From Algoriphagus oliviformis (lineage in GTDB: Bacteria > Bacteroidota > Bacteroidia > Cytophagales > Cyclobacteriaceae): DNA of 64,000 nucleotides. The stretch's first letter is position 1, and each line of letters opens with the position of its first letter. The stretch is taken from the NCBI RefSeq assembly GCF_017254915.1, contig NZ_JAFKCT010000004.1, positions 419,187-483,186 of the forward strand, read 5' to 3'. Of the stretch, positions 26,975 through 36,259 are shown in pieces. The notes below the pieces were generated by a model. That model was given only the letters and a program-made list of their open reading frames with translations. It searched no databases and was not told the origin of the DNA. The translations under genes were made by a program, and so were the position numbers.

Positions 26975-28609
26975 TCACTTCCCATCCACGATCTCAAAGA
27001 TCGGCTCGCCGTCCGCTGCGTTGGGATACTTGATCTTGAGCAGGGCAGATACGGTCGGCGCAATGTCCGTGATGGATGCTTTGCGCGAGCTGGAGCCGGC
27101 CTTCACCCCCCAGCCGAAAAACAGGATGGGCACGTTGGTGTCGTAGTTATACGGCGAGCCGTGCGTGGTGCCTCTGGCGCCACCCACCATCCAGGCTGGC
27201 TCAAACACCAGCAGCAGGTCGCCCGAAGCCTTGTGGTTGTACCCCATTTGGAGCAGGTGCGCCCGGCCATAGGTAAACTGCTGGGTGCGCATGTCCTCGG
27301 CGGTATAGACTTCCTTGATCCCATTGAAGCGAAGCATGAAATTGGCGAGGTCTCGCTGCATCGCAACGAAGTCCACGTTCTTCTCTTCTGCCAGCGTTCT
27401 GTTCAGGAATACCTGGTCGCCGGTGTATTTGAGGATCCAGTCGCCCTGACCGTATTTGGCGTTGCAATAGCCGCTGATCTGTCCAAAGATGTAGTTGGTA
27501 TTGATGTTCCCGGCAGGTACGTTTTCGCTTACCATGTAGGTCGCCACATCGGCCACAGCATGGTCTGCGGAGAGAAATACGAGGTATTGTCCTTTGCCAT
27601 ACGCCTTGTCCAGGTAGTTGAACATGCGCTCAAACTCCCGGTCCAGGCGCAGGTAGTTGTCCTCTACCTCCACCGAGGCTGGCCCAAACCTATGGCCGAT
27701 GTAGTCCGGGGAAGAGAAGCTCACGGCTAGGAAGTCGGTCACGCCGCGCTGCCCCAATTTTTCACCCTCGATGGCCGCGAGTGCAAAATCCAAGGTCATG
27801 GAGTTGCCGTAAGGCGTGGAGGCGATCAGGCCGTATCCGCCGTTTTGTCCACGAAGCGAATCCAGCTGGTAAGGAAAAGTAGGCGACTCTTTCCCTATGA
27901 AAACACCCTCAAAGTCATTGTTGTCGTCGATGCTGTTCACATAGCTGTCTAGGGGAAACAGCGTTTCCCAAGTTTGGGAGAGATAGGAATCCGGAACCTT
28001 TTTCGCGTTGAAATCCGCCACCCATTGCGGCAAAGTTTCATAGTAGTACGTCGAGGTCATGAAGTCCCCGTTGGCGTCATCATACCAGTAGGCATCTCCC
28101 GTATGACCGGCCGGAAGGCTGGCGCCACGGTCCTTGATCGCGATACCCACTACCTTAGACCGCTTGCCGGTGGCAAAGCGCAGCTCATCCGTGACAGTGG
28201 TGGTGAGCAGGTTTCGGGGACTGATCTGGCCGTTTTCGGGTGTACCGCCCACGTTGGTCACGGTACTGTCCTCCGCACAATAGATGTATTTGTTAAACTT
28301 CCGGTCGTACCAGGAGTTGCTGATAATGCCGTGGGTCGCCGGGGTAGTGCCGGTATAGACAGAAGTATGGCCAGGACCAGTCACAGTCGGCGCATAGTTA
28401 TAGTGACCATTGGTCATCATGAAGCCTTCCTTCATCATCCGCTTGAATCCGCCCTCGGTATAGCGATCGGCAAAGCGGTAGAGGTACTCTTGACGCATCT
28501 GGTCGACGATGATTCCTACCACCAATTTTGGTTTTTCACTTGGGGTCTGGGCATGGGCAAAAATGCCCGGGGAGAGTGCCAGCAGCGCGATGGCTAAAAA
28601 TTTTCGCAT
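26975..28609 (-). CDS. PafA-like secreted alkaline phosphatase
   Basis: A 544-residue exported phosphatase; start ATG 28609 gives the signal peptide RKFLAIALLALSPGIFAHA. It belongs to the alkaline phosphatase/phosphodiesterase superfamily: metal ligand D36 in VGIIVDQMRQE, nucleophile Thr in NYAPTVTGPGHTS (T75) and 'FLSADHAVADV' for the second metal site. N98 and the KDR motif (K159, R161) match the phosphate-contacting residues of PafA-type phosphomonoesterases. It likely releases phosphate from organic esters in the periplasm. The gene is divergent from the Xaa-Pro peptidase gene, with a good promoter motif upstream. Confidence 0.85.
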   Translation of the reverse strand: MRKFLAIALLALSPGIFAHAQTPSEKPKLVVGIIVDQMRQEYLYRFADRYTEGGFKRMMKEGFMMTNGHYNYAPTVTGPGHTSVYTGTTPATHGIISNSWYDRKFNKYIYCAEDSTVTNVGGTPENGQISPRNLLTTTVTDELRFATGKRSKVVGIAIKDRGASLPAGHTGDAYWYDDANGDFMTSTYYYETLPQWVADFNAKKVPDSYLSQTWETLFPLDSYVNSIDDNNDFEGVFIGKESPTFPYQLDSLRGQNGGYGLIASTPYGNSMTLDFALAAIEGEKLGQRGVTDFLAVSFSSPDYIGHRFGPASVEVEDNYLRLDREFERMFNYLDKAYGKGQYLVFLSADHAVADVATYMVSENVPAGNINTNYIFGQISGYCNAKYGQGDWILKYTGDQVFLNRTLAEEKNVDFVAMQRDLANFMLRFNGIKEVYTAEDMRTQQFTYGRAHLLQMGYNHKASGDLLLVFEPAWMVGGARGTTHGSPYNYDTNVPILFFGWGVKAGSSSRKASITDIAPTVSALLKIKYPNAADGEPIFEIVDGK

Positions 28610-28627
28610 GGGAATTGATATTTTTCC

Positions 28628-28635
28628 CAAATATA
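28628..28635 (-). promoter_or_regulatory. Bacteroidota -7 promoter element for the PafA-like gene
   Basis: On the minus strand TATATTTG matches TAnnTTTG exactly, about 20 bases before the ATG at 28609. No convincing -33 element is seen. Confidence 0.45.
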
Positions 28636-28714
28636 AAGAACCCTGCCTATCCAGACATTAACACTTTGTTAAATGGCCAAAAGGATGCAGATTATGCGCA
28701 AAAACAGCGATTCG

Positions 28715-30316
28715 ATGAAAAAACACCTATTATCCCTCCTTTTGGCATTGACGTTCACGGCGCCGATTTTAGCCCAGTCCTACTTTGAGGACGGACTTTC
28801 GGCCGACTTTCACCGAGGGAGAAGGCAGGCACTCAGAGCCCAGATGCCGGCAAACAGCGTGGCGGTCATTTTCACCAATCCCCAGAAAAACCGCTCCAAC
28901 GACGTGGACTTTATCTACCACCCCAACACCGATTTCTACTACCTTACCGGGCTGAGGGAGCCCAATGCCGTGTTGGTGGTTTTCAGCGAAACGCGGGATT
29001 TCGGCGCCTTCTCTGCCGACGAGCTCCTCTATGTCCAAAACCGGGATCCCCGTGCCGAAATGTGGAACGGAAAGCGTCTGGGCGTAGAAGGAGCGAAGGA
29101 AAAACTTGGCTTCGAACAAGTCTTTCTGAACGAGGCTTTTGGAAAAAGCCCTGCCTTGGACTTGGGCAAGTTTGACAAGATCCTCTCCTTTGACCTCGGC
29201 AAGGACATCGAAGAAAGCAGCGCCAACCTACCGATGGCCGCCATGCTGGGGCAGTTTAAGACCGAGTCCGGCTATACCGCAGGGATCTCCGCCACCACCC
29301 AGCAGCTGTATGAGCTCGTCCGTGCCACGCCCCTGGAAAACTCCGCCAACGTGGCCCAGATCATCGGAAGAAGCCGACGCTTCTATCCAGAGGTGGAAAA
29401 CGACTCCCTGCTCATCGGCTTTGCCGAGGCGGACAGCCCCGAAAAACGCCAGCAGATCAAAGCACAAATCCCCGACTCCAAACTGAACATCATCGCTTTG
29501 GAAGAAATCCTCAACTCGCTCCGCGAGGTGAAATCCGCTGAAGAAATCGCCCTGCTCAGCAAGGCCGCGCAGATCTCCGCCATCGGGCAGGTCGAAGTGA
29601 TGAAGGCTGCCAAAGAAGGTATGTCTGAGCGGGAAATCCAGGGCATCCACGAATTCATCTACAAGCGCTACGGGGCTGAAAACGTGGGCTACCCCTCCAT
29701 CGTCGGCGGCGGCAACAACGGATGCATCCTCCACTACATCGAAAACGACCTCAAAAATGTCAACGAGCGCCTGCTGCTCATGGATCTGGGCGCTGAGTGG
29801 AGAGGCTATACCGCCGACGTGACCCGGTCGATTCCGGTCAGCGGCAAGTTTAACCCCGAGGAGAAAGCCATCTACGAGCTCGTGCTCCGATCACAAGAAG
29901 CTGGAATCCAGCTCTGCAAGGCCGGAACGGAGTTTTCCGAGATCGGCCGCGTCACCCGACAGATCATCGACGAGGGACTGGTGGAGCTGGGCATCATCCA
30001 AGCCGGAGCGCGCCATAGCTATTTTCCCCACGGCACCTCCCACCACTTGGGACTCGACGTGCACGACCGGGGAGGCTATGGCCCGCTCAAGGAAGGCGTT
30101 GTGCTGACCGTGGAGCCGGGCATCTACATCCCCGAGGGCAGCGATTGCGATCCCAAGTGGTGGGGCATCGCCGTGCGCATCGAGGACGACATCCTCGTCT
30201 CCGCGAATGGCCCGGTGAATCTCTCCGCCGACGCTCCCCGCACGGTAGCGGCTATCGAAGCCATGATGGAGCAGTCCAGTCCACTGGAAAACTGGACCCT
30301 GCCCGAGGTGAAATAA
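28715..30316 (+). CDS. Exported Xaa-Pro aminopeptidase (M24B)
   Basis: A 533-residue aminopeptidase P family enzyme, which removes N-terminal residues followed by proline. ATG 28715 is chosen because it starts a signal peptide (MKKHLLSLLLALTFTAPILAQ); an upstream in-frame ATG at 28673 would hide it. The N-terminal creatinase-like domain covers about 25-250. The catalytic pita-bread domain has the five metal ligands: Asp in LLMDLGAEWRGYTADVTRS (two Asp), His in GTSHHLGLDVHD, Glu in TVEPGIYIPEG and Glu in VRIEDDIL. Periplasmic peptide scavenging is the likely role. Ends at a terminator. Confidence 0.93.
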   Translation: MKKHLLSLLLALTFTAPILAQSYFEDGLSADFHRGRRQALRAQMPANSVAVIFTNPQKNRSNDVDFIYHPNTDFYYLTGLREPNAVLVVFSETRDFGAFSADELLYVQNRDPRAEMWNGKRLGVEGAKEKLGFEQVFLNEAFGKSPALDLGKFDKILSFDLGKDIEESSANLPMAAMLGQFKTESGYTAGISATTQQLYELVRATPLENSANVAQIIGRSRRFYPEVENDSLLIGFAEADSPEKRQQIKAQIPDSKLNIIALEEILNSLREVKSAEEIALLSKAAQISAIGQVEVMKAAKEGMSEREIQGIHEFIYKRYGAENVGYPSIVGGGNNGCILHYIENDLKNVNERLLLMDLGAEWRGYTADVTRSIPVSGKFNPEEKAIYELVLRSQEAGIQLCKAGTEFSEIGRVTRQIIDEGLVELGIIQAGARHSYFPHGTSHHLGLDVHDRGGYGPLKEGVVLTVEPGIYIPEGSDCDPKWWGIAVRIEDDILVSANGPVNLSADAPRTVAAIEAMMEQSSPLENWTLPEVK

Positions 30317-30367
30317 CCCCTAGCCTGGGCGGGCCGGCCTGTCACCTGCCAAAAGCAACGTCAAACT

Positions 30368-30402
30368 AAAGCCCTGTGGACTTTGTCCCGCAGGGCTTTT
30401 TT
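30368..30402 (+). terminator. Terminator after the Xaa-Pro peptidase gene
   Basis: GCCCTG and CAGGGC, with extra G-C pairing inside a 14-base loop, preceded by AAA and followed by TTTTTTA. Confidence 0.75.
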
Positions 30403-30430
30403 ACTGGCGATTCTTTTTTAGCTTTAAGCG

Positions 30431-32134
30431 ATGCAAAAAACCACCTTCATCCGACCGTTAGGGCTGTTTGTCTTTGCGATGGCTCTTTTTTCCTCCATCC
30501 AATCCAGCCTTGCCCAAGGAGCCTATATCCCCTACGACCGTGACTACTACCACAAGATGGATCGCTACGAGATCCTACAGGGAAAAACCAACCCCTTTTT
30601 CAACAGCGGCTACAAGCCCTATCGCCGGGATATCCTAGCCAAGTACCTGGACAGTCTGGCCGAAAACCCGGAGGTCATCCAGTCCAAGGCCGATCAGTTC
30701 AACCTGGACTACCTCAGCCAAGACAACTGGGAGTTTTCCGAGCGGGAAATCCCCGAATCCAAAAAACCTTTCCTGAAGTCACTCTATCGTCGGCCGGGCG
30801 ACTTTGCGCACTACGAAGGCGAGGACTTTGGCATCCATCTCAGTCCGGTGATCTACCTTAGCGGAGGCACCGAGACGGACAATGACCGCAACCCTGCCCG
30901 ACTGGCCAGAGGCTTGGTCGTACGGGGATCGGTGGACAAAAAAGTGGGTTTCTACACCTATCTGACTACCTCTGAGGTGTTTTTCCCAAGCTGGGTAAAA
31001 TCCTACGCCGAACACAATGGCGCGGTGCCGGGCGAGGGGTTTTGGAAAGAGTACAAGGACGAGGGGTACAACTATTTTTCGGCCCTCGGGCACGTGTCCT
31101 TCCAGATCACCAAGCACATCGAAATCCAGGTGGGGCATGACCGCAACTTTGCTGGCGAGGGCTACCGGTCCTTTCAGATCTCGGACTTTTCCAATCCCTA
31201 CATGTTTGTCAAGTTCAACACCAAGGTGTGGAAGTTCCAGCTGACCAATCTCTGGACGCAGATGACCGCGGATGTCTTTTACGACCGCGGCCGGCCGACG
31301 GATGGGCGCTACCCGCAGAAGTATTTTGCCTACAACCGCCTCGGCTTCAACGTCGGAAAAAACGCCAACTTGGGCTTTTTCTCCTCCATCATGACCGACA
31401 AGATCAACTTCAACTACTTCAATCCCTTCATCTTCCTACGCTGGGTGGAGCAGCAGCAAGGCACGCCGGACAAGGTCATGCTGGGCTTGGACGCCAAGTG
31501 GATCTTTGTACCGGGGATGGAAGTATATGGGCAGTTTGCGCTGGACGAGTTTGTATTCAACGAGTTTTTTGAAATCGACGGGGAAGGCTCCAAGCGAAAC
31601 AAGTACGGTGCCCAGCTGGGCTACAAGTACATCAATGTATTTGGACTGAGAAACCTGGACTTTCAGCTGGAATGGAACCAGGCGCGGCCCTATACTTTCC
31701 AGGAAAAGGTCGATTACCAATCCTACTCCAACTGGCGCACGCCCCTCACCCACCCCCGAGGTGCAAACTTCCGGGAGTTTGTCGGCATCTTTCGCTATCA
31801 GCCCCTGCCAAGGCTGGACCTGAACCTGACCGGATTCTACCAGTACTTCGGCGCGGATGAAAGCCCCGAAGTCAACTGGGGTGGGGACGTGTTGAAAAAC
31901 CGCCTGGAAGGCAGCCCGACGGGGCTTTTTGGCAACTACATCGGGCAAGGCGTGGAAAACAAGGTGATCCAGTCCAACCTGACGGCCTCGTACATGCTCA
32001 AGCACAACTTCTTCATCGACGCTTCCCACACCTTCCGCCGCAGGACTGCACAGGACCTGGACGCACCGGCCAGCAGCCACTACCTCCAGCTGGCTTTTCG
32101 ATGGAACTTCATCAAGCCTGATTTCAACTATTAA
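30431..32134 (+). CDS. RemB/Wzi-like outer-membrane beta-barrel protein
   Basis: A 567-residue protein with a signal peptide (1-29) and a long array of alternating, aromatic-rich beta strands ending in a C-terminal aromatic residue (HYLQLAFRWNFIKPDFNY), typical of outer-membrane barrels. Segments such as 'GRGLVVRGSVDKKVGFYTYLTT' and 'GHVSFQITKHIEIQVGHDRNFAGEGYRS' resemble the capsule-assembly Wzi fold and proteins annotated as gliding motility RemB in Bacteroidota. I infer a role in the cell surface or capsule attachment, not a proven one in motility. It is a single gene between a terminator and a repeat-containing gap. Confidence 0.7.
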   Translation: MQKTTFIRPLGLFVFAMALFSSIQSSLAQGAYIPYDRDYYHKMDRYEILQGKTNPFFNSGYKPYRRDILAKYLDSLAENPEVIQSKADQFNLDYLSQDNWEFSEREIPESKKPFLKSLYRRPGDFAHYEGEDFGIHLSPVIYLSGGTETDNDRNPARLARGLVVRGSVDKKVGFYTYLTTSEVFFPSWVKSYAEHNGAVPGEGFWKEYKDEGYNYFSALGHVSFQITKHIEIQVGHDRNFAGEGYRSFQISDFSNPYMFVKFNTKVWKFQLTNLWTQMTADVFYDRGRPTDGRYPQKYFAYNRLGFNVGKNANLGFFSSIMTDKINFNYFNPFIFLRWVEQQQGTPDKVMLGLDAKWIFVPGMEVYGQFALDEFVFNEFFEIDGEGSKRNKYGAQLGYKYINVFGLRNLDFQLEWNQARPYTFQEKVDYQSYSNWRTPLTHPRGANFREFVGIFRYQPLPRLDLNLTGFYQYFGADESPEVNWGGDVLKNRLEGSPTGLFGNYIGQGVENKVIQSNLTASYMLKHNFFIDASHTFRRRTAQDLDAPASSHYLQLAFRWNFIKPDFNY

Positions 32135-32250
32135 GGGATTGTTTCTGTAGTATTGCACCCAAGGATATCTCCCACCACCCAACTACTTCAGACGCAAGAC
32201 AGGCCTTCTGAAAAAAAATCTTTATCCCCTTTGTGATGACGTTCTGCGAT

Positions 32251-32333
32251 GCGTCACTGCGAGGCACGAAGCAGTCTCAATCAACAATAATGAAGAGATT
32301 GCTTCGTCGTCGTACCTCCTCCTCGCAAAGACG
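32251..32333. repeat. Imperfect long inverted repeat (dispersed palindromic element)
   Basis: GCGTCACTGCGAGGCACGAAGCAGTCTC at the left and GAGATTGCTTCGTCGTCGTACCTCCTCCTCGCAAAGACG at the right are imperfect inverted complements around a short AT-rich centre (AATCAACAATAATGAA). The unit looks like the cgtca-ttgcgagg-gaagcaatctc palindromes that are scattered between genes in many Bacteroidota genomes; that comparison is from memory. It lies in the 277-base gap before the ABC transporter gene and has no coding capacity. Confidence 0.65.
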
Positions 32334-32411
32334 AAATAACTTCAAGTATTGGCAAAAACCCGCTCCGGCAATTTTGCGTAACTTGCGAACCGATTTACCA
32401 AGCTTCCGTTG

Positions 32412-34244
32412 ATGAAAACCTACCTGCGAATCCTGTCCTATGCGCGTCCATTTGGCAGGTTCGTCCCCACATACGTCCTGTACACGCTCTTTTCGATCAT
32501 CTTCGGACTGATCAACTTCACCCTCCTCAAGCCACTCTTTGACGTGATCTTTGAGCAGGTGGAGCCAGCCACACTCGAGCAATATCGCAGCCTGCCTGCC
32601 TTCAGCTTTTCGCTGGAGTACTTCACCGGGCTTTTCAACCATTTCTTTCTCTCCGTGCAGGACGACTACGGAAAGATGGGCACACTGGTCTTCGTCTGCA
32701 TCATCATCGTGATCTCGGTCTTTCTGTCCAATCTCTTCACCTACCTCTCGGGAGTAGTCCTGGCCAAGGTACGGGCGACGGTGATCAAGGGCATGCGCAT
32801 GGACATTTTCAACAAAGTAGGCACGCTGCACATCGGCTACTTTTCCAACGAGCGCAAGGGCGACCTCATGTCCAAGATGACCAACGACGTGCAGGAGGTG
32901 GAAAACACCATCGTCCAGTCCCTGCGGGTCGTCTTCCGCGAGCCTGCCACGATCATCCTATATTTTTCCGTGCTCTTTTTCATGTCTGTGAAGCTGACGC
33001 TCTTCACCATCCTGATCATCCCGATCTCCGGGGCGATCATCGGTGGGATCACTAGGAGATTGAAAAAACGCGCCGTGCAAAGCCAGGAATCCCTCGGCCG
33101 CATCGTCAACATCCTGGACGAGACACTCGGAGGCATGCGGGTGATCAAGGCCTTCAACGCCGAGCGCTTCATCGCCGAAAAGTTTGACGAAGAGACCGAC
33201 TACTACTCCCATGTAAACGTGAGCATGGCCCGCAAAAACGAGCTGGCATCGCCCATTTCCCAGTTTTTGGGCGTGAGTGTGGTGGCGGGGATTTTGGTAT
33301 ATGGCGGCAGCCTCGTGCTCAGCGGGGAGTCCGACCTGGGTGCCTCGGACTTCATCACCTACATCATCATCTTCACCCAGGTCTTGAACCCTGCCAAGGA
33401 AATCTCCCGTGCCGTGTCGAGCATCCAGCGGGGCATCGCCTCCGCAGAGCGGATCTTTGAGGTGATCAATACGAAGACCCAGATCGAGGCACCTGCCAAC
33501 CCCAAGCCGGTCAAAGGCTTTGGCGATGCCATCGAGTTTGACCAGGTGTCCTTTGCCTATGCGGATCGCTTGGTCCTGAGGGACGTCAATTTCCGACTGG
33601 AGCGGGGGAAAACCATCGCCCTGGTCGGCCCTTCTGGAGGGGGAAAATCTACTTTGGCGGATCTCGTACCCAGATTTTACGATCCCAGCTCAGGAGCCAT
33701 CCGACTCGACGGCACGGACATCCGGGATTTTTCCCCAGCCGATCTTCGCGGTCTGATGGGCATCGTCACCCAAGAATCCATCCTCTTCAACGACACGGTC
33801 TTCAACAACATCGCTTTTGGCATAGACAGCGCGACGGAGGCCCAAGTGATCGAGGCCGCCAAGATCGCCAATGCGCACGGCTTCATTTCCCAGCTGGAAA
33901 ATGGCTACCAAACCTCCATAGGCGAGCGGGGATCAAAGCTTTCCGGAGGGCAAAGACAGCGACTGAGTATCGCACGTGCAGTGTTGAAAAATCCACCCAT
34001 TCTGATCCTCGACGAAGCCACCTCTGCTTTGGATTCTGAGTCCGAGCTGCTGGTGCAGGAAGCGCTCACCAAGCTCATGAGCAACCGCACCACGTTGGTC
34101 ATCGCCCATCGGCTCAGCACCATCCAGCATGCCGACGAGATCTTGGTCATCGAGCAGGGCCAGATCGTACAGCGGGGCTCCCATGCCGACCTGATGGCGG
34201 TAGACGGACTTTACCAAAAACTATCGAGTATTCAGTCAGTTTGA
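32412..34244 (+). CDS. ABC exporter, fused permease-ATPase (MsbA-like)
   Basis: A 610-residue half-transporter. I use ATG 32412; the frame opens one codon earlier with TTG. The N-terminal 330 residues hold six membrane helices. The ATPase domain has Walker A GPSGGGKST, the ABC signature KLSGGQRQRLSIARA, Walker B ILILDEATSALDS and the H-loop 'LVIAHRLSTI'. It resembles MsbA and related lipid or multidrug exporters and would work as a homodimer in the inner membrane. Substrate unknown. A small membrane-protein gene follows after 30 bases. Confidence 0.92.
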   Translation: MKTYLRILSYARPFGRFVPTYVLYTLFSIIFGLINFTLLKPLFDVIFEQVEPATLEQYRSLPAFSFSLEYFTGLFNHFFLSVQDDYGKMGTLVFVCIIIVISVFLSNLFTYLSGVVLAKVRATVIKGMRMDIFNKVGTLHIGYFSNERKGDLMSKMTNDVQEVENTIVQSLRVVFREPATIILYFSVLFFMSVKLTLFTILIIPISGAIIGGITRRLKKRAVQSQESLGRIVNILDETLGGMRVIKAFNAERFIAEKFDEETDYYSHVNVSMARKNELASPISQFLGVSVVAGILVYGGSLVLSGESDLGASDFITYIIIFTQVLNPAKEISRAVSSIQRGIASAERIFEVINTKTQIEAPANPKPVKGFGDAIEFDQVSFAYADRLVLRDVNFRLERGKTIALVGPSGGGKSTLADLVPRFYDPSSGAIRLDGTDIRDFSPADLRGLMGIVTQESILFNDTVFNNIAFGIDSATEAQVIEAAKIANAHGFISQLENGYQTSIGERGSKLSGGQRQRLSIARAVLKNPPILILDEATSALDSESELLVQEALTKLMSNRTTLVIAHRLSTIQHADEILVIEQGQIVQRGSHADLMAVDGLYQKLSSIQSV

Positions 34245-34274
34245 TTAAATTAGAAATCATTAATTGTTCCACTC

Positions 34275-34643
34275 ATGAAAAAAATCGCGCAATTTCTGCA
34301 ACTCGCACTTTTGCTGTACTTTCTGTTGTTCCTGGTATTTTTCTTTGCCCATGACACCTTCGGATCCGCATTTGGCATGGATCCGATTACCCCTGAGTCT
34401 ATGATGAAAGTATTCCTGACTGGTTTCATCCTTTTTGTGGTGACTTGGGCGACCACGCGCATGCATCAGAGCTCCATGGATGCGGACGCCAAAAAGATGC
34501 AGGCCGAGATGAACGAACTGAAAGCCAAACTCTATGACTTTGAACACCCCAAGGTCGCACCGACACCCAAACCAGCTTCGCCAAAGGGCCAGGAGGACAG
34601 TGGAGGGATCATCCGTCCCAGAAAAAATGTAACGGATGAATAA
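34275..34643 (+). CDS. Small two-helix membrane protein, unknown function
   Basis: A 122-residue protein with hydrophobic helices at about 5-27 and 45-62, followed by a short charged, possibly coiled-coil segment (67-92, 'MDADAKKMQAEMNELKAKLYDF') and a Pro/Lys-rich tail ending in VTDE. I do not recognise a family. Position 30 bases after the ABC exporter suggests co-transcription and perhaps a membrane-associated accessory role. Not a shadow: no competing frame covers this region and the codon pattern is coding-like. Confidence 0.65.
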   Translation: MKKIAQFLQLALLLYFLLFLVFFFAHDTFGSAFGMDPITPESMMKVFLTGFILFVVTWATTRMHQSSMDADAKKMQAEMNELKAKLYDFEHPKVAPTPKPASPKGQEDSGGIIRPRKNVTDE

Positions 34644-34706
34644 AGATTTAATTTTCGCAATCCAGTATATTGAGGAGACCAAACATCTCCTCTTTTTATT
34701 TTTCCT

Positions 34707-36245
34707 ATGGTCGCTAAAACTTTTGGAAGTGCCGTCTCCGGAGTCGATGCCAATCTCATTACCATCGAAGTCAATGTAGGGCAGGGCACCAGTTTCTTCA
34801 TGGTGGGCTTGCCCGACTCCGCCGTGAAGGAATCCCAACAGCGCGTGGAGTCCGCCCTGAAGTATTTCAACTACCGCATGCCCCGGCAAAAAGTGGTGGT
34901 GAACCTTGCCCCCGCCGACGTGCGCAAGGAGGGCTCAGCCTACGACCTGCCCATTGCCATGGGAATCTTGCAGGCCTCCGAGCAGGTCGCTTTCCCCGAG
35001 CTCGAGCGCTACGTGATCATGGGCGAGCTGTCTCTGGACGGAAACCTCCGTCCGATCAAAGGCGTCCTGCCTATCGCTATCGAAGCCCGAAAGCGCGGGT
35101 TCAAGGGCTTTATCCTACCCTTGGAAAACGCCAAGGAAGCCTCCATTGTAAACAACATCGACATCATCGGCGTGGAGACCCTGGACCAGGCCGTGGATTT
35201 TCTCCAGGGAAATCTGGAAATCGAGCCCTTGGTCACCGACACCCGGGAGATTTTCTACCACTCTTTGGATGAAAATGAGTTTGACTTCGCCGACGTGCAG
35301 GGCCAAGAAAACATCAAGCGGGCGATGGAAATCGCCGCGGCTGGTGGACACAACGTGATCATGATAGGTCCTCCCGGAGCGGGCAAGACCATGCTGGCCA
35401 AGCGGCTTCCCTCGATCTTGCCTCCGCTTTCGCTTCAAGAAGCCCTCGAAACCACCAAGATCCACTCCGTAGCCGGCAAGCTCGGCAAACATGCCTCCCT
35501 TTTGGCACAGAGGCCTTTCCGCAGTCCCCATCATACCATCTCCGATGTCGCGCTGGTCGGCGGCGGCGGCAATCCCCAACCCGGGGAAATATCTTTGGCC
35601 CACAACGGGGTACTTTTTCTCGACGAGCTACCAGAATTCAAGCGGACTGTGCTGGAAGTGATGCGCCAGCCCTTGGAGGAAAGAAAAGTCACTATCTCCC
35701 GCGCGAAAGTCTCAGTGGACTATCCGGCCAACTTCATGCTCATCGCCAGCATGAATCCCTGCCCCTGCGGCTACTACAACCATCCCGAAAAGGAATGCGT
35801 CTGCGGGCCCGGCATCGTGCAGCGCTACCTCAACAAGGTGAGCGGGCCCCTGCTGGACCGCATCGACCTGCATGTGGAGGTAACTCCGGTAAGGTTTGAG
35901 GAGATGACTTCCACACGCAAGTCGGAAGCCAGCAAGGTCATCCGCGAGCGGGTGATCAAAGGACGAGAGCGTCAAAAAGCCCGCTTCCAAAATAACCCTG
36001 AAATTTACTGCAATGCGATGATGCCCTCGCACCTGGTCAAGGAAATCTGCCAAATCAACGAGGCTGGCAAAACCCTGCTCAAGACCGCCATGGAGCGCCT
36101 TGGCCTCTCCGCCCGCGCCTATGACCGTATCCTGAAAGTGGCCCGCACCATTGCCGACATTGCCGAGAGCGACACCATCCGGGTAGAGCATCTGGCCGAA
36201 GCCATCCAATACCGAAGCCTGGACAGGGAAGGCTGGGCAGGATGA
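34707..36245 (+). CDS. YifB/ComM family magnesium-chelatase-like AAA ATPase
   Basis: A 512-residue protein of the YifB/ComM family. The N-terminal Lon-protease-like domain ('VGLPDSAVKESQQRVESALKYF', 'GELSLDGNLRPIKGVLP') precedes the AAA module with Walker A MIGPPGAGKTMLAKRLP, Walker B 'NGVLFLDELPEFKRTVLEVMRQPLE' and sensor/arginine segments; the C-terminal Mg-chelatase domain has 'NPCPCGYYNHPEKECVCGPGIVQRYLNKVSGPLLDRIDLHVEV'. ComM helicases promote branch migration during natural transformation. A role in DNA uptake or recombination is plausible here. The next gene starts 14 bases later. Confidence 0.94.
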   Translation: MVAKTFGSAVSGVDANLITIEVNVGQGTSFFMVGLPDSAVKESQQRVESALKYFNYRMPRQKVVVNLAPADVRKEGSAYDLPIAMGILQASEQVAFPELERYVIMGELSLDGNLRPIKGVLPIAIEARKRGFKGFILPLENAKEASIVNNIDIIGVETLDQAVDFLQGNLEIEPLVTDTREIFYHSLDENEFDFADVQGQENIKRAMEIAAAGGHNVIMIGPPGAGKTMLAKRLPSILPPLSLQEALETTKIHSVAGKLGKHASLLAQRPFRSPHHTISDVALVGGGGNPQPGEISLAHNGVLFLDELPEFKRTVLEVMRQPLEERKVTISRAKVSVDYPANFMLIASMNPCPCGYYNHPEKECVCGPGIVQRYLNKVSGPLLDRIDLHVEVTPVRFEEMTSTRKSEASKVIRERVIKGRERQKARFQNNPEIYCNAMMPSHLVKEICQINEAGKTLLKTAMERLGLSARAYDRILKVARTIADIAESDTIRVEHLAEAIQYRSLDREGWAG

Positions 36246-36259
36246 TTTTTTGAGAAAAA

